The position numbers and the translations under genes were made by a program. Positions 21,484 through 30,256 of a stretch of 46,748 nucleotides of DNA are shown piece after piece. The stretch covers positions 1-46,748 of the forward strand of contig JAHJEO010000002.1 in assembly GCA_018825305.1 (NCBI GenBank), in the 5' to 3' direction. The DNA comes from Gammaproteobacteria bacterium. GTDB taxonomy: Bacteria > Pseudomonadota > Gammaproteobacteria > Burkholderiales > Rhodocyclaceae. A model generated the notes under the pieces. It was not told where the DNA came from, made no database searches, and saw only the letters and a program-made list of their open reading frames with translations. Each line of letters starts with the position of its first letter. The stretch's first letter is position 1.

Positions 21484-21568
21484 GGGGCAGTGGTGGCTGG
21501 TGAGGCGGGGCTCTGGTTTAGGCGACCTGCTAATATACGCGACTCGTTTTGCCATTGCCATTTCCCCC
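21484..21568. promoter_or_regulatory. Divergent uvrA/MFS intergenic region
   Basis: An 85-nt region must hold both promoters. TAATAT (21531-21536) is a plausible -10 for the MFS gene; its complement TATATT may serve uvrA. I see no convincing LexA box. Confidence 0.35.
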
Positions 21569-22753
21569 ATGCGTTCTCCCAGTTCGGATCCGATGACCCG
21601 CGACGAGCGGCGCGCCGGCGTTTCTCTGGCGGCCATTTTCGGCTTGCGCATGCTCGGCCTGTTCCTGATCCTGCCGGTGTTCGCGGCCGGTGCCGGCCAG
21701 CTCGACGGCGGTGCCGACCTGACGCTGGTTGGCATTGCGCTTGGCGCCTATGGCCTGACCCAGGCGCTGTTCCAGCTTCCCTTCGGGGCCGCTTCCGACC
21801 GCTGGGGCCGCAAACCCGTGATCATCGTCGGCCTGCTGCTGTTCGCCATCGGCAGCGCCGTCGCCGCGCTGGCGCAGGATATGCCGACGGTGATCTTCGG
21901 CCGCGTGCTGCAGGGCGCCGGTGCCATTTCAGCCGCGGTAACCGCGCTGGCAGCCGACCTCACGCGTGAGCAGCATCGCACCAAGATCATGGCCATGATC
22001 GGTTCCAGCATCGGTCTGGTCTTCGCCGGCTCGCTGGTCGCCGCACCGCTGCTCTACGCAGTCGTCGGCCTGTCGGGGATTTTCTGGCTCACCGGCGCGC
22101 TGGCGCTGGCCGCCATCGCGCTGCTGCTGGTCGTCGTGCCGGCGGCCCCGCCGGTGCCGCGCGCCACCGGACGCCTGCGCGACGTGCTGAAGGATGGCCA
22201 GCTGATGCGGCTGAATTTCGGCGTGTTTGCCTTGCACATCATGCAAACGGCAATGTGGGTGACCGTGCCGGCGGCGCTGGTCGCCAGCGGCGGCCTGCAA
22301 ACAGCCGCGCACTGGAAGGTCTACCTGCCGGCGGTGTTGCTCTCCTTCGTTATCCTGGTGCCGGCGATCATCGTGGCCGAGAAGCGCAATGCCATGAAAC
22401 CGGTATTCATCGCCGCCATCGCCCTGATGGGGGTGGTTCAGCTGGGCCTGTACTTTTTCGGCGCCGGACTGTGGCCGCTGGCGCTGTGGCTGACGCTGTT
22501 CTTCGTCGCCTTCAACGTGCTCGAGGCGACCCAGCCATCATGGATTTCACGCGTCGCCCCCCCCCATGCCAAAGGCACGGCGCTGGGCGTTTACAATACG
22601 CTGCAGTCGCTCGGCCTGTTCCTTGGCGGTGCGCTCGGCGGCTGGCTGGCACAGCACCATGGCGCCGGCGCGGTGAGTCTGTTGGGTTTGGGTTTGACGC
22701 TGCTGTGGCTGGCGGCGTCGGCGGGGCTGACGGCGCCAAAGCGGCGCACTTGA
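21569..22753 (+). CDS. MFS transporter (YajR-like sugar/drug efflux family)
   Basis: This 394-residue inner-membrane protein has about twelve hydrophobic segments. The loop between segments 2 and 3 carries [20 protein letters not shown], the major-facilitator signature. [21 protein letters not shown]-like sequence ([11 protein letters not shown]) follows, as in YajR and drug-proton antiporters. A short intracellular loop separates the halves near residue 200. The ATG at 21569 gives [13 protein letters not shown]; a second ATG at 21593 is equally possible. No extra YAM domain is present at the C-terminus. ssb follows 24 nt after the stop, so both may share a transcript. The substrate is unknown. 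Confidence 0.85.
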   Translation: MRSPSSDPMTRDERRAGVSLAAIFGLRMLGLFLILPVFAAGAGQLDGGADLTLVGIALGAYGLTQALFQLPFGAASDRWGRKPVIIVGLLLFAIGSAVAALAQDMPTVIFGRVLQGAGAISAAVTALAADLTREQHRTKIMAMIGSSIGLVFAGSLVAAPLLYAVVGLSGIFWLTGALALAAIALLLVVVPAAPPVPRATGRLRDVLKDGQLMRLNFGVFALHIMQTAMWVTVPAALVASGGLQTAAHWKVYLPAVLLSFVILVPAIIVAEKRNAMKPVFIAAIALMGVVQLGLYFFGAGLWPLALWLTLFFVAFNVLEATQPSWISRVAPPHAKGTALGVYNTLQSLGLFLGGALGGWLAQHHGAGAVSLLGLGLTLLWLAASAGLTAPKRRT

Positions 22754-22777
22754 AGGATTCCTGGAGGAGAGACGGCA

Positions 22778-23260
22778 ATGGCATCGGTGAATAAAGTGAT
22801 TATCGTGGGCAACCTCGGCAAGGACCCGGAAGTCCGCTACATGCCGAGCGGCGAGGCGGTGACCAACATCACGGTCGCCACCACGGATACCTGGAAGGAC
22901 AAGAACAGCGGCGAGAAGAAGGAGGCCACCGAGTGGCATCGCGTCGTCTTCTTCCGCAAGCTGGCCGAGATCGCCGGCCAGTATCTGAAGAAGGGCTCGC
23001 AGGTCTATATCGAAGGCTCGCTCAAGACGCGAAAGTGGCAGGGCCAGGACGGCCAGGACCGCTATACCACCGAGATCGTCGCCGACCAGATGAAGATGCT
23101 GGGCAAGCGCGAGGGCATGGGCGGCGACGACATGCCGTCGCGCGAGAGCGGTGGCGGCGCCAGCCGCGGTGCCCAGGGCGGGCAGGGCGGGGCCAAGCCC
23201 GCGGCTCAGCCCTCAGGCGGCAACAGCTTCAACGATTTCGAGGACGATATTCCGTTCTAG
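22778..23260 (+). CDS. ssb: Single-stranded DNA-binding protein
   Basis: This 160-residue homotetrameric protein coats single-stranded DNA in replication, repair and recombination. The OB-fold occupies residues 1-110 ([41 protein letters not shown]). A glycine/alanine-rich tail ends in the acidic tip DFEDDIPF, which binds partner proteins. A GGAGGAG ribosome site precedes the start. A terminator follows. Location beside uvrA is the common proteobacterial arrangement, here with the MFS gene between. Confidence 0.97.
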   Translation: MASVNKVIIVGNLGKDPEVRYMPSGEAVTNITVATTDTWKDKNSGEKKEATEWHRVVFFRKLAEIAGQYLKKGSQVYIEGSLKTRKWQGQDGQDRYTTEIVADQMKMLGKREGMGGDDMPSRESGGGASRGAQGGQGGAKPAAQPSGGNSFNDFEDDIPF

Positions 23261-23288
23261 CCCGAACCCATGGCATGAAAAGATTCGG

Positions 23289-23314
23289 ACGGCCTCCTGG
23301 CGAGGCCGTTTTTT
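23289..23314 (+). terminator. Rho-independent terminator after ssb
   Basis: ACGGCCTC pairs with GAGGCCGT around CTGGC and is followed by a T run. It sits between ssb and the convergent pseudouridine synthase gene. Confidence 0.85.
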
Positions 23315-23322
23315 CGTCTATT

Positions 23323-24036
23323 TCAGGGTGTCGCCAGCTGCGCCGGATCGATGTGGCACCAGGTGCCTTCGGCTAGTTCGAGCGCATCCAGCCTGAGCCC
23401 GCCAATGGCGATGCGGCACAAGGCGTCGCAGTGGTTGCCTGCGGCGGCGAGCATGCGTTTGACCTGGTGGTACTTTCCCTGTTCGAGAATGATTTCGAGC
23501 CTGTGGCTGTCGATCTGACGTACCTGCGCGGTCAGCGGCGCCGGCTCGTCGTGGAGCTGCACACCTTCCTGCAACTGCCGCAGCAGCTCGGGCGTGACCG
23601 GGTCGTGCGTGGTCGCCACGTACAGCTTGGGCACATGCCGCTTCGGCGAGGACTGGGCGTGGATGAAGGCGCCGTCGTCCGACAGCAGCAGCAGGCCGGT
23701 GGTGTCGTGGTCGAGGCGGCCGACCGGCTGCACGTCGCGCCAGCGGAACTGCTCCGGCAGCAGCGTCAGGACCGGCGGGTGGTGGGCCGGCCGCCGCGAG
23801 CATTCATAACCCGGCGGTTTGTTGAGGGCGATGTAGACGTGGGCGCGGCAAATCCACGGTTCGCCGTGAACCGTGAACTCCAGCCCTTCGGCGACGAAGG
23901 CGCTGTCTTGGCTTTCGACGACTTTGCCGCCGACGCATACCTCGCCGTCGGCGATCAATTGGCGGCACCACTTGCGCGTGCCGAAGCCCTGCGACTGCAG
24001 GATCTTGTCGAGAGACAACTTCTTCATGGTTGGCAT
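23323..24036 (-). CDS. rsuA: 16S rRNA pseudouridine(516) synthase-type protein
   Basis: This 237-residue protein has an N-terminal S4 RNA-binding domain (LDKILQSQGFGTRKWCRQLI). The catalytic pseudouridine synthase domain has GRLDHDTTGLLLLSDDG, whose first aspartate is the nucleophile. YHQVKRML lies near the end, as in the RsuA/RluB/E/F family. Length and the short N-terminus favour RsuA, which modifies U516 of 16S rRNA; another family member is possible. Two starts nine bases apart (24036 or 24027) are possible and neither has a strong ribosome site. It follows the methyltransferase gene by 10 nt on the same strand. Confidence 0.82.
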   Translation of the reverse strand: MPTMKKLSLDKILQSQGFGTRKWCRQLIADGEVCVGGKVVESQDSAFVAEGLEFTVHGEPWICRAHVYIALNKPPGYECSRRPAHHPPVLTLLPEQFRWRDVQPVGRLDHDTTGLLLLSDDGAFIHAQSSPKRHVPKLYVATTHDPVTPELLRQLQEGVQLHDEPAPLTAQVRQIDSHRLEIILEQGKYHQVKRMLAAAGNHCDALCRIAIGGLRLDALELAEGTWCHIDPAQLATP

Positions 24037-24046
24037 TCCAGGAAAC

Positions 24047-24898
24047 TCAAGCCGCAGAGAAGAAGCGCCCGCGCAGTTCTTCCAGCCCCAGCGATTGCAG
24101 CAGTTGGTTCAGGCGCTCGGCCGGACGGCGGCGCGGCAGGTCCTTGTAGCGGGCGATGATGAGTTCGTTTTTCATCGAGTGCTCCCAGCCGACCAGCTCG
24201 GTGACGCTGACCTGGTAGCCGTGCGCCTCCAGTTGCAGGCAGCGCAGCACGTTGGTGACGTGGCTGCCGAATTCGCGTGTGTGCAGCGGGTGGCGCCAGA
24301 TTTCGGCCAGCGGGCTGGCCAGGGCCGTGGCCTTGTTCTTGCGCAGCGTCGCGGCAACTTCGGCCTGGCAGCAGGGCACCAGCACGATGCTGCCGGCCCG
24401 CTTGGCCAGGGCGAAGCGGATGGCGTCGTCGGTGGCGGTGTTGCAGGCGTGCAGCGCGGTCACGATATCCACCTGTGGCGGCAACTGCTCCGAGGTGATC
24501 GACTGTTCCACCGTCAGGTTGAGGAAGCTCATGCCGGCGAAGCCCAGCCGCGTTGCCAGTGCGTGGGATTTTTCGACCAGTTCGGCACGGGTTTCGATGC
24601 CGTAGATGTGCGAGCCGGCGGGACGCTCCTTGAAGAACAGGTCGTAGAGGATGAAGCCGAGGTAGGACTTGCCGGCGCCATGATCGACCAGGCGGATCGG
24701 CGTGCCGCTCGGGGACTCGCTTTGCGCCGTCCCGCCAGCGCCGACTTCTTCGAGCAGGGGTTCGATGAACTGGTAAAGGTGATAGACCTGCTTGAGCTTG
24801 CGGCGGCTGTCCTGGTTCATCTTGCCGTCGCGCGTGAGGATGTGGAGTTCCTTCAGCAGTTCGGTCGATTGGCCGGGCCGGATGTCGTTTTCGGGCAT
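24047..24898 (-). CDS. SAM-dependent methyltransferase, METTL25/GSTCD-like family
   Basis: This 283-residue protein has a Rossmann-type methyltransferase fold. The SAM-binding motif is LVDHGAGKSYLGFILYDLF, and IYGIETRAELVEKS forms the acidic second strand. TALHACNTATDDAI and VLVPCCQAE follow; this cysteine-rich style resembles the Methyltransf_32 group that includes METTL25 and GSTCD. The ATG at 24898 (MPENDIRPG) is chosen because sequence before it looks non-coding; the ribosome site is weak. The neighbour rsuA suggests an RNA substrate, but this is only inference. It is divergent from ycaO. Confidence 0.7.
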   Translation of the reverse strand: MPENDIRPGQSTELLKELHILTRDGKMNQDSRRKLKQVYHLYQFIEPLLEEVGAGGTAQSESPSGTPIRLVDHGAGKSYLGFILYDLFFKERPAGSHIYGIETRAELVEKSHALATRLGFAGMSFLNLTVEQSITSEQLPPQVDIVTALHACNTATDDAIRFALAKRAGSIVLVPCCQAEVAATLRKNKATALASPLAEIWRHPLHTREFGSHVTNVLRCLQLEAHGYQVSVTELVGWEHSMKNELIIARYKDLPRRRPAERLNQLLQSLGLEELRGRFFSAA

Positions 24899-25011
24899 TT
24901 CGCTTCTGTCTTCGAGTTGAGGCCGCGCGCGCAATGAGTCGCACGCGTCGGTGGATGGCCGTTAGTATGCGGGCTGTTGCCGGTTTCGGCAGTATCCAGA
25001 CGGACATTTCA

Positions 25012-26721
25012 ATGCATACAGAAACTTTCATCGCCGGCAAGGACGCCTCGCTCGAGGCATCCATCGCGTCCATGCAGGGCAAGCTGGCGGCGCTCGGCTT
25101 CCATGTCGAGGAGCGCTCGTGGCTGAATCCGGTGGCCGGCATCTGGTCGGTGCACGTGCGCGACCGGGATTGTCCGCTGCTGTTCACCAACGGCAAGGGC
25201 GCCACGCGGCTGGCCGCCCTGGCGAGCGCCCTGGGCGAGTTCTTCGAGCGCCTCTCCTGCAACTATTTCTGGACACACTACTACCTCGGGGAACGCACCG
25301 AACGCGAGTTTTCCCACTACCCGCGGGAACAATGGTTCCAGCCGGACGAGGACGGCGCCTGGCCGCGGCAACTGCTGACCCCCGAGCTGCACCAGCTCTA
25401 CAATCCGGATGACTCCATCGACGCCAGCTCACTGGTGGACTTAAACTCCGGCGATGCCGAACGCGGCATCTGCGCGCTACCCTACGTGCGGTTGCGCGAC
25501 GGCGCCAGTGTCTGGTTCCCGGTCAATATCATCGGCAACCTCTACGTCAGCAACGGCATGTCGGCCGGCAATACCGAGGCCGAGGCCCGCACCCAGGCAC
25601 TGTCGGAAATCCTCGAGCGCCACGTCAAGTTTCGCATCATCAACGAGGGCTTGTGCCTGCCGGACGTCCCGGACGAAGTGATCGCCCGCTACCCGCGCAT
25701 CGAGGCCGGCATTCGCGGCCTGCGCGAGGCGGGATTCGGCATCCTGGTCAAGGACGCCTCCCTCGGCGGTGAATATCCGGTAATGAACGTCACCCTGCTG
25801 CACCCGCATGACCAGGGCTGCTTCGCCAGCTTCGGCGCCCATCCGCGCTTCGAGATCGCGCTGGAGCGTGCCCTGACCGAACTGCTGCAGGGCCGCGGCC
25901 TCGACGCGCTCGGCGGCTTCCCCGAGCCGGGTTTCGACCTCGACGAAATCGCCGCGCCGCCCAACATCGAGATCCATTTCGTCGATTCGAGCGGCATCAT
26001 CAGCTGGAACTTCCTGGGCGCCACGCCGGACTTCGAGTTCAGCGACTGGAACTTCAGCGCCACCACGGCCGAAGACTACCAATGGCTGGTGGAGCGGATT
26101 CATCGCGCCGGCCACGACATCTATGTCGCCGACTTCACCCATCTCGGCGTCTATGCCTGTCGCATCCTGGTCCCCGGCATGTCGGAAATCTATCCGCTGG
26201 ACGACCTGGCATGGAACAACAACAGCGTCGGCAACCTCGTCCGCGAAGGCATCCTGCACCTGCCGGATCTGGACGACGACGAGTGCATCGAACTGCTGGA
26301 TACGCTGAACGAACTCGACGTGCCGGACCAGCGGCCGGTGACGGAACTGATCGGTCTGGCCGCCGACCCCGGCTCCTTCTGGAGCGACCTGCGGGTGGGT
26401 GAACTGAAAACCCTGCTGGCGCTGGCCGGCGGTGACGAAGCTTCGATCCGCGAAGGCTGCGAATGGGTACGCCATTTCGAGGAAATCGATGCCCGCCGCC
26501 GCCGCGTCTATCGCTGCATCGAAACCCTGCTCGAACTGGGTGGCAGCGCCGCCCACGAGGCCGCGCTAAAGCATCTTTACGGTAGCGAGGCTGTTGCGAC
26601 GGCGGAGGCCATGCTGCGGCAGGAACAACGCTTCTTCGGCATCGAACTGCCCGGCTGGGAGCTCCGGGGCTGCGACATGCACCAGCGGCTACTGGCGGCC
26701 TATGGCAAGCTGAGCCACTAG
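25012..26721 (+). CDS. ycaO: YcaO protein (ribosomal protein S12 methylthiotransferase accessory)
   Basis: This 569-residue protein is close in length and sequence style to Escherichia coli YcaO. It has the YcaO ATP-binding core: FTNGKGATRLAALASALGEFFERLS, NGMSAGNTEAEARTQALSEILER and HPRFEIALERALTELLQGR. YcaO-domain enzymes use ATP to activate backbone amides. E. coli YcaO assists RimO in methylthiolating ribosomal protein S12. The C-terminal 170 residues form the helical extension of this subgroup. The start at 25012 (MHTETFIAGKDASLEASI) matches the family. There is no precursor peptide or cyclodehydratase partner nearby, so a natural-product role is unlikely. Confidence 0.88.
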   Translation: MHTETFIAGKDASLEASIASMQGKLAALGFHVEERSWLNPVAGIWSVHVRDRDCPLLFTNGKGATRLAALASALGEFFERLSCNYFWTHYYLGERTEREFSHYPREQWFQPDEDGAWPRQLLTPELHQLYNPDDSIDASSLVDLNSGDAERGICALPYVRLRDGASVWFPVNIIGNLYVSNGMSAGNTEAEARTQALSEILERHVKFRIINEGLCLPDVPDEVIARYPRIEAGIRGLREAGFGILVKDASLGGEYPVMNVTLLHPHDQGCFASFGAHPRFEIALERALTELLQGRGLDALGGFPEPGFDLDEIAAPPNIEIHFVDSSGIISWNFLGATPDFEFSDWNFSATTAEDYQWLVERIHRAGHDIYVADFTHLGVYACRILVPGMSEIYPLDDLAWNNNSVGNLVREGILHLPDLDDDECIELLDTLNELDVPDQRPVTELIGLAADPGSFWSDLRVGELKTLLALAGGDEASIREGCEWVRHFEEIDARRRRVYRCIETLLELGGSAAHEAALKHLYGSEAVATAEAMLRQEQRFFGIELPGWELRGCDMHQRLLAAYGKLSH

Positions 26722-26728
26722 GGACGCG

Positions 26729-26917
26729 TCATGCAGCAGCGGTATGGGCGTCGTCCTGCGTTACTGCCTCCGCGGTGTCGGGCGGCGTAGCCGCGTCGTC
26801 GCCGCCGCCGTCCGTCGTCGCTTTGTTGGCGAGTTTCTGGCGGCGCTTTTCTTCCTGTTTCTGTTTCTTTGCCAGATCCCTCTGGCGCTTTTCGAATTGA
26901 TAGTTTGGCTTGGCCAA
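26729..26917 (-). CDS. Small basic coiled-coil protein, 62 residues, TTG start
   Basis: The open frame has no suitable ATG. AAAGGAGATC lies 6 nt before a TTG at 26917-26915, giving a protein that begins MAKPNYQFEKRQRDLAKKQKQ. The N-terminal half is lysine/arginine/glutamate-rich and helical. The C-terminal half is acidic and alanine/threonine-rich. Similar short proteins are common in betaproteobacteria and have no known function. Frame extension upstream of the TTG overlaps what looks like non-coding DNA. It is convergent with ycaO, 7 nt from its stop. Confidence 0.7.
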   Translation of the reverse strand: MAKPNYQFEKRQRDLAKKQKQEEKRRQKLANKATTDGGGDDAATPPDTAEAVTQDDAHTAAA

Positions 26918-27124
26918 GTGATCTCCTTTGATTGCCACGGCCCCGATCGGCCGGGATGGCGGTACGGACAATGCATCCAGCCCGTACTGTAGCGCCCGAT
27001 GGGAAGCTGGCGCAAGTCTGCCGCGCATTTGGGGCCGGTTTCGATACGCCGACGGGCCGTGAAATCGCGGTCGCCGCGCGGATCGGGGATAATGCATTTC
27101 CCGATCCATTCGCAAGTCCAATCC

Positions 27125-28471
27125 ATGGCCGGTTCCCGCAAGTTGCGCCGTCTCAGTGAGTATTCGCCGCGTGACCTCCTGTTCGTCGGCATCCCGCTAT
27201 TGCTGCTGGTGATCGCCGGCTTCTGGGGGGCGTCGCGCTTCATCAAGCCGGCGCCGCCCGACGTGCTGATTCTCGGCAGTGGCGGCGACGGCGGCGCCTA
27301 CCAGCGTTTTGCCGCGGCCTACAAGGACGTGCTGGGGCGCTATGGCGTAAGCGTCATCGAAAAGGTGTCCGCCGGATCGACCGAGAATCTGGCACGGCTG
27401 CGCGATCCGGCAGTACAGATCGATGCCGGCTTCATCCAGGGCGGGACGGCGCGCGTGCGGGACGGCGACACATTGCTGTCTCTGGGTGCGCTCTACTACG
27501 AGCCGCTGTGGATTTTCTATCGCGCCGAACTGGAGCGCGGCAAGGGTGGCGTGCCGACGCGGCTGGCCGACCTAAGGGGGCGTCGCATTGCCATCGGCGC
27601 AGCCGGTAGCGGCACCCATCATCTCGCCAGCGAACTGCTCAACGCCAGTCAGGTCGATGCCGCGAATACGCGCCTCGTCGAAACCGGCGGCCTGGCCCTG
27701 ATGCAGGCCTTCGGCGACGGCGACATCGACGTCGCCTTCGTCGTCGGGCCGACCCAGTCGGCGGCCGTGTGGTCGCTGCTCAACATGCCCGGCGTGCGGC
27801 TGATGAATCTGGCACACGCCGATGCCTACAGTCGCATCTATCCCTACCTGACCAAGGTGGTGCTGCCGCGCGGCGCCGTCGACCTGACGGCCGAGGTGCC
27901 GCCAAACGACGTGACGCTGCTGGCTTCGACGGCCACGCTGGTGGTACGCGAGGATACCCACCCGGCATTGGTCGGCCTGCTGATGCAGGCGCTGGCCGAG
28001 GTGCATGGCGGACCGGGCATCTTCCAGAAGCCGGGGGAGTTTCCCCGTGCCGCCAGCGCCGATTTTTCGCTGTCGCCGGAGGCCGAGCGCTACTACAAGT
28101 CGGGCAAGCCCTTCCTGCAGCGCTACCTGCCGTTCTGGGCGGCGACGCTGATCGACCGCATGGTGGTGATGCTGGTGCCGCTGATCGCGGTGCTGATCCC
28201 GGTGTTCAAGATCGCGCCGGGGCTTTACAGCTGGCGCGTGCGTTCACGTTTGTTCCGGCGCTACGGCGAGCTCAAGTTCATCGAGGCCGAGGTCGAGTCG
28301 AACCCGGAGCGGCACAGTCGTGCCGAGTGGCTGGACCGGGTGGATGACATCGAGCGGGACGTCAATCGGCTGCCGACGCCGCTGGGTTATTCCGACATGT
28401 TCTACACGCTGCGCAGCCACATCGAACTGGTGCGGCAGGCCGTGCTGCGCCGTACCGCCGGTCAGAGCTGA
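27125..28471 (+). CDS. TAXI-family TRAP solute-binding protein with C-terminal membrane anchor
   Basis: This 448-residue protein has an N-terminal membrane segment (DLLFVGIPLLLLVIAGFWGA). The TAXI-type receptor domain begins with LILGSGGDGGAYQRFAAAYK and includes LRGRRIAIGAAGSGTHHLA. Near residue 345 a second membrane segment (MVVMLVPLIAVLIPVFKI) appears, followed by a charged cytoplasmic tail. TRAP receptors are usually periplasmic and work with membrane subunits; no TRAP permease gene is in the window. The two-segment architecture suggests a membrane-tethered sensor or transporter accessory. The ATG at 27125 (MAGSRKLRRLSEYSPRD) is preferred over one at 27092. The 3' end overlaps rfaE2 by 10 nt, tail to tail. 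Confidence 0.8.
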   Translation: MAGSRKLRRLSEYSPRDLLFVGIPLLLLVIAGFWGASRFIKPAPPDVLILGSGGDGGAYQRFAAAYKDVLGRYGVSVIEKVSAGSTENLARLRDPAVQIDAGFIQGGTARVRDGDTLLSLGALYYEPLWIFYRAELERGKGGVPTRLADLRGRRIAIGAAGSGTHHLASELLNASQVDAANTRLVETGGLALMQAFGDGDIDVAFVVGPTQSAAVWSLLNMPGVRLMNLAHADAYSRIYPYLTKVVLPRGAVDLTAEVPPNDVTLLASTATLVVREDTHPALVGLLMQALAEVHGGPGIFQKPGEFPRAASADFSLSPEAERYYKSGKPFLQRYLPFWAATLIDRMVVMLVPLIAVLIPVFKIAPGLYSWRVRSRLFRRYGELKFIEAEVESNPERHSRAEWLDRVDDIERDVNRLPTPLGYSDMFYTLRSHIELVRQAVLRRTAGQS

Positions 28472-28950
28472 CGGATTTTTTCCAGCAGCGCCGTGGTCGA
28501 GCGCTCGTGTCGGAAGGGGATGGAATGCACCGAACCACCCCAGCCGTGCACTTCCTCGTAGCCGACGATCTTGTCTACCGGCCAGTCGCCACCCTTGACG
28601 AGAACGTCGGGACGGGCGGCGAGAATGCGCGCCAGCGGCGTGTCCTCGTCGAACCATGTCACCAGCGTCACGCATTCCAGCGCGGCGATCACGGCGAGGC
28701 GATCGTCCAGCGGATTCAGCGGCCGGTCGGCGCCCTTGCCGAGGCGCCTGACCGAGGCGTCGCTATTCACTGCAACCAGAAGACTATTGCCTAGCGTGCG
28801 GGCCTGCGCCAAGTAGGTGACATGGCCGCGATGCAGGATGTCGAAGCAGCCGTTGGTGAATACCAGCGGCCGCTCGACCCCGGCGAGGCGCTCGGCGAGC
28901 GCTTCGGGCCGGCAGATCTTGGCTTCGAAGGCGGGGGACGGGTAGGGCAT
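28462..28950 (-). CDS. rfaE2: D-glycero-beta-D-manno-heptose 1-phosphate adenylyltransferase
   Basis: This 162-residue nucleotidyltransferase makes ADP-heptose for lipopolysaccharide core. The HxGH motif is in TNGCFDILHRGHVTYL. Further family parts are DRLAVIAALECVTLV and VKGGDWPVDKIVG, with the C-terminal RHERSTTALLEKIR. It is the stand-alone adenylyltransferase half of HldE, typical of betaproteobacteria, where the kinase half is separate. Its ATG overlaps the stop of the upstream lipoprotein gene by one base (TAATG), so translation is coupled. The nearby SIS isomerase may act in the same pathway. Confidence 0.93.
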   Translation of the reverse strand: MPYPSPAFEAKICRPEALAERLAGVERPLVFTNGCFDILHRGHVTYLAQARTLGNSLLVAVNSDASVRRLGKGADRPLNPLDDRLAVIAALECVTLVTWFDEDTPLARILAARPDVLVKGGDWPVDKIVGYEEVHGWGGSVHSIPFRHERSTTALLEKIRQL

Positions 28951-29603
28951 TACTTCGCCGGCGCGGCGGGCTTGGCCTCGACTCCGGACGGGTTGTCGAG
29001 GCGCTTGATCGCTGCCTCGGAGACGATCTCGAACACACGCACGACCTTTTTCACGCCGCCGGTGGTGCGGGCGACTTCGACCGCCGCATCGGCCTCGCGC
29101 TGGGCGACGACGCCGAGCAGGTAGACCACGCCGTTCTCGGTGACCACCTTGACGTGGTTGGCCGAGAACTTGTTGGCATCGACGAAGCGCGCCTTGACCT
29201 TGGAGGTGATGAAGCTGTCGTTGCTGCGCGCGGTGAGCGAACTGACGCCGGCCACCTCGAGTTCGTTGCTGATGGCCCTGACGTTGGGCACGCCGGCGGC
29301 GATTTTTTCGGCCTCGACCTTGGCGGCGGCATCCGGCACCTCGCCGGTCAGCAGGATGGCACGGTTGTAGCTCGTGACGTTGACATGCGCCCGGTCGCCG
29401 TAGCGCTCGGCGATGCGGTTGGCGGCGCGGATCTCGATGCCTTCGTCGGCAAGGTAGGTCTCGGTCGGGCGGCGGTCGCCGATCAGCAGGGCGCCCGCAC
29501 CGACGCCGACGGCGGCGGCGCCGAAGCAGCCGGAAAGCAGCGGCGTGACCGCGGTGGCGAGAACGAGCAGGGCAAGGCGGGTACGGTGGATAGGGCGGAT
29601 CAT
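28950..29603 (-). CDS. dolP: BON-domain outer membrane lipoprotein (DolP/YraP-like)
   Basis: This 217-residue protein has a lipoprotein signal ending in VTPLLSGC, so the mature protein starts at the cysteine. Two BON domains follow: one with [20 protein letters not shown]-like sequence (here [16 protein letters not shown]), the second with [17 protein letters not shown]. DolP binds anionic phospholipid and supports outer-membrane integrity and envelope protein assembly. The gene order with diaA/gmhA and yraN matches the enterobacterial yraN-diaA-dolP arrangement. The start ATG at 29603 overlaps the diaA/gmhA stop by 4 nt. Confidence 0.88.
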   Translation of the reverse strand: MIRPIHRTRLALLVLATAVTPLLSGCFGAAAVGVGAGALLIGDRRPTETYLADEGIEIRAANRIAERYGDRAHVNVTSYNRAILLTGEVPDAAAKVEAEKIAAGVPNVRAISNELEVAGVSSLTARSNDSFITSKVKARFVDANKFSANHVKVVTENGVVYLLGVVAQREADAAVEVARTTGGVKKVVRVFEIVSEAAIKRLDNPSGVEAKPAAPAK

Positions 29604-30193
29604 TGGTCTTCTCCCAGAATCAGTGCGTCGATGCCGTCGCACAGGCAGTGAAGGGTGAGCAGGTGGACTTCCTGGATGCGGGCGGTGCGGTCGGCCGGTA
29701 CGCACAAATGGACATCGTCCGGCCCGAGCAGTTCATTCATCTTGCCGCCGCCCTTGCCGGTCAGCGCCACGATGCGCACGCCGCGCTCGTGCGCCACCCG
29801 CATCGCGGCCATCACATTGGGCGAGTTGCCGGAGGTCGAGATGGCGAGCAGCACGTCGCCGGCGCGGCCCAGCGCCGCGACCTGCTTGGCGAACACCTGG
29901 TCGTAGGCGTAGTCGTTGGCGATGGAGGTCAGCGTCGAGGTGTCGGTTGTGAGCGCGATGGCGGCCAGCGGCGCGCGCTCCTTTTCGAAGCGGTTGAGCA
30001 GTTCTGCGGCGAAGTGCTGCGAGTCGGCGGCGGAACCGCCGTTGCCGCAGGCCATCACCTTGCCACCGGTGCGAAGGCACGCGGTCATCAGGCGGATCGC
30101 GGCCTCGATCGGCGCCGCCATGGCCGCCGTCGCGGCCTGTTTGGTGGCTATGCTCTCGGCGAACTGGGACTGAATGCGTTGGGAAAGGCTCAT
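29600..30193 (-). CDS. gmhA: SIS-domain protein: phosphoheptose isomerase or DiaA
   Basis: This 197-residue SIS-fold protein has [36 protein letters not shown] and [10 protein letters not shown]. GmhA converts sedoheptulose 7-phosphate to heptose 7-phosphate; DiaA is a related DnaA-binding initiation factor. Synteny with yraN and dolP favours DiaA. However, the AAEL glutamate and the histidine in [11 protein letters not shown] correspond to the catalytic pair of GmhA, and rfaE2 of the heptose pathway lies in the same run of genes. I therefore lean to an active isomerase, possibly with both roles. It overlaps dolP by 4 nt. Confidence 0.75.
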   Translation of the reverse strand: MSLSQRIQSQFAESIATKQAATAAMAAPIEAAIRLMTACLRTGGKVMACGNGGSAADSQHFAAELLNRFEKERAPLAAIALTTDTSTLTSIANDYAYDQVFAKQVAALGRAGDVLLAISTSGNSPNVMAAMRVAHERGVRIVALTGKGGGKMNELLGPDDVHLCVPADRTARIQEVHLLTLHCLCDGIDALILGEDQ

Positions 30194-30256
30194 GGTCGGC
30201 GGATTTTAGCCCTTGGCAGTGACGGTCACCTTACGAACAAGGCCGCAAAAGAGCTG

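Noticed and set aside
25012-26721. YcaO gene as core of a thiazole/oxazole or thioamide peptide cluster
   Set aside because: Length and C-terminal extension match E. coli YcaO; no precursor peptide, cyclodehydratase partner or transporter is nearby.
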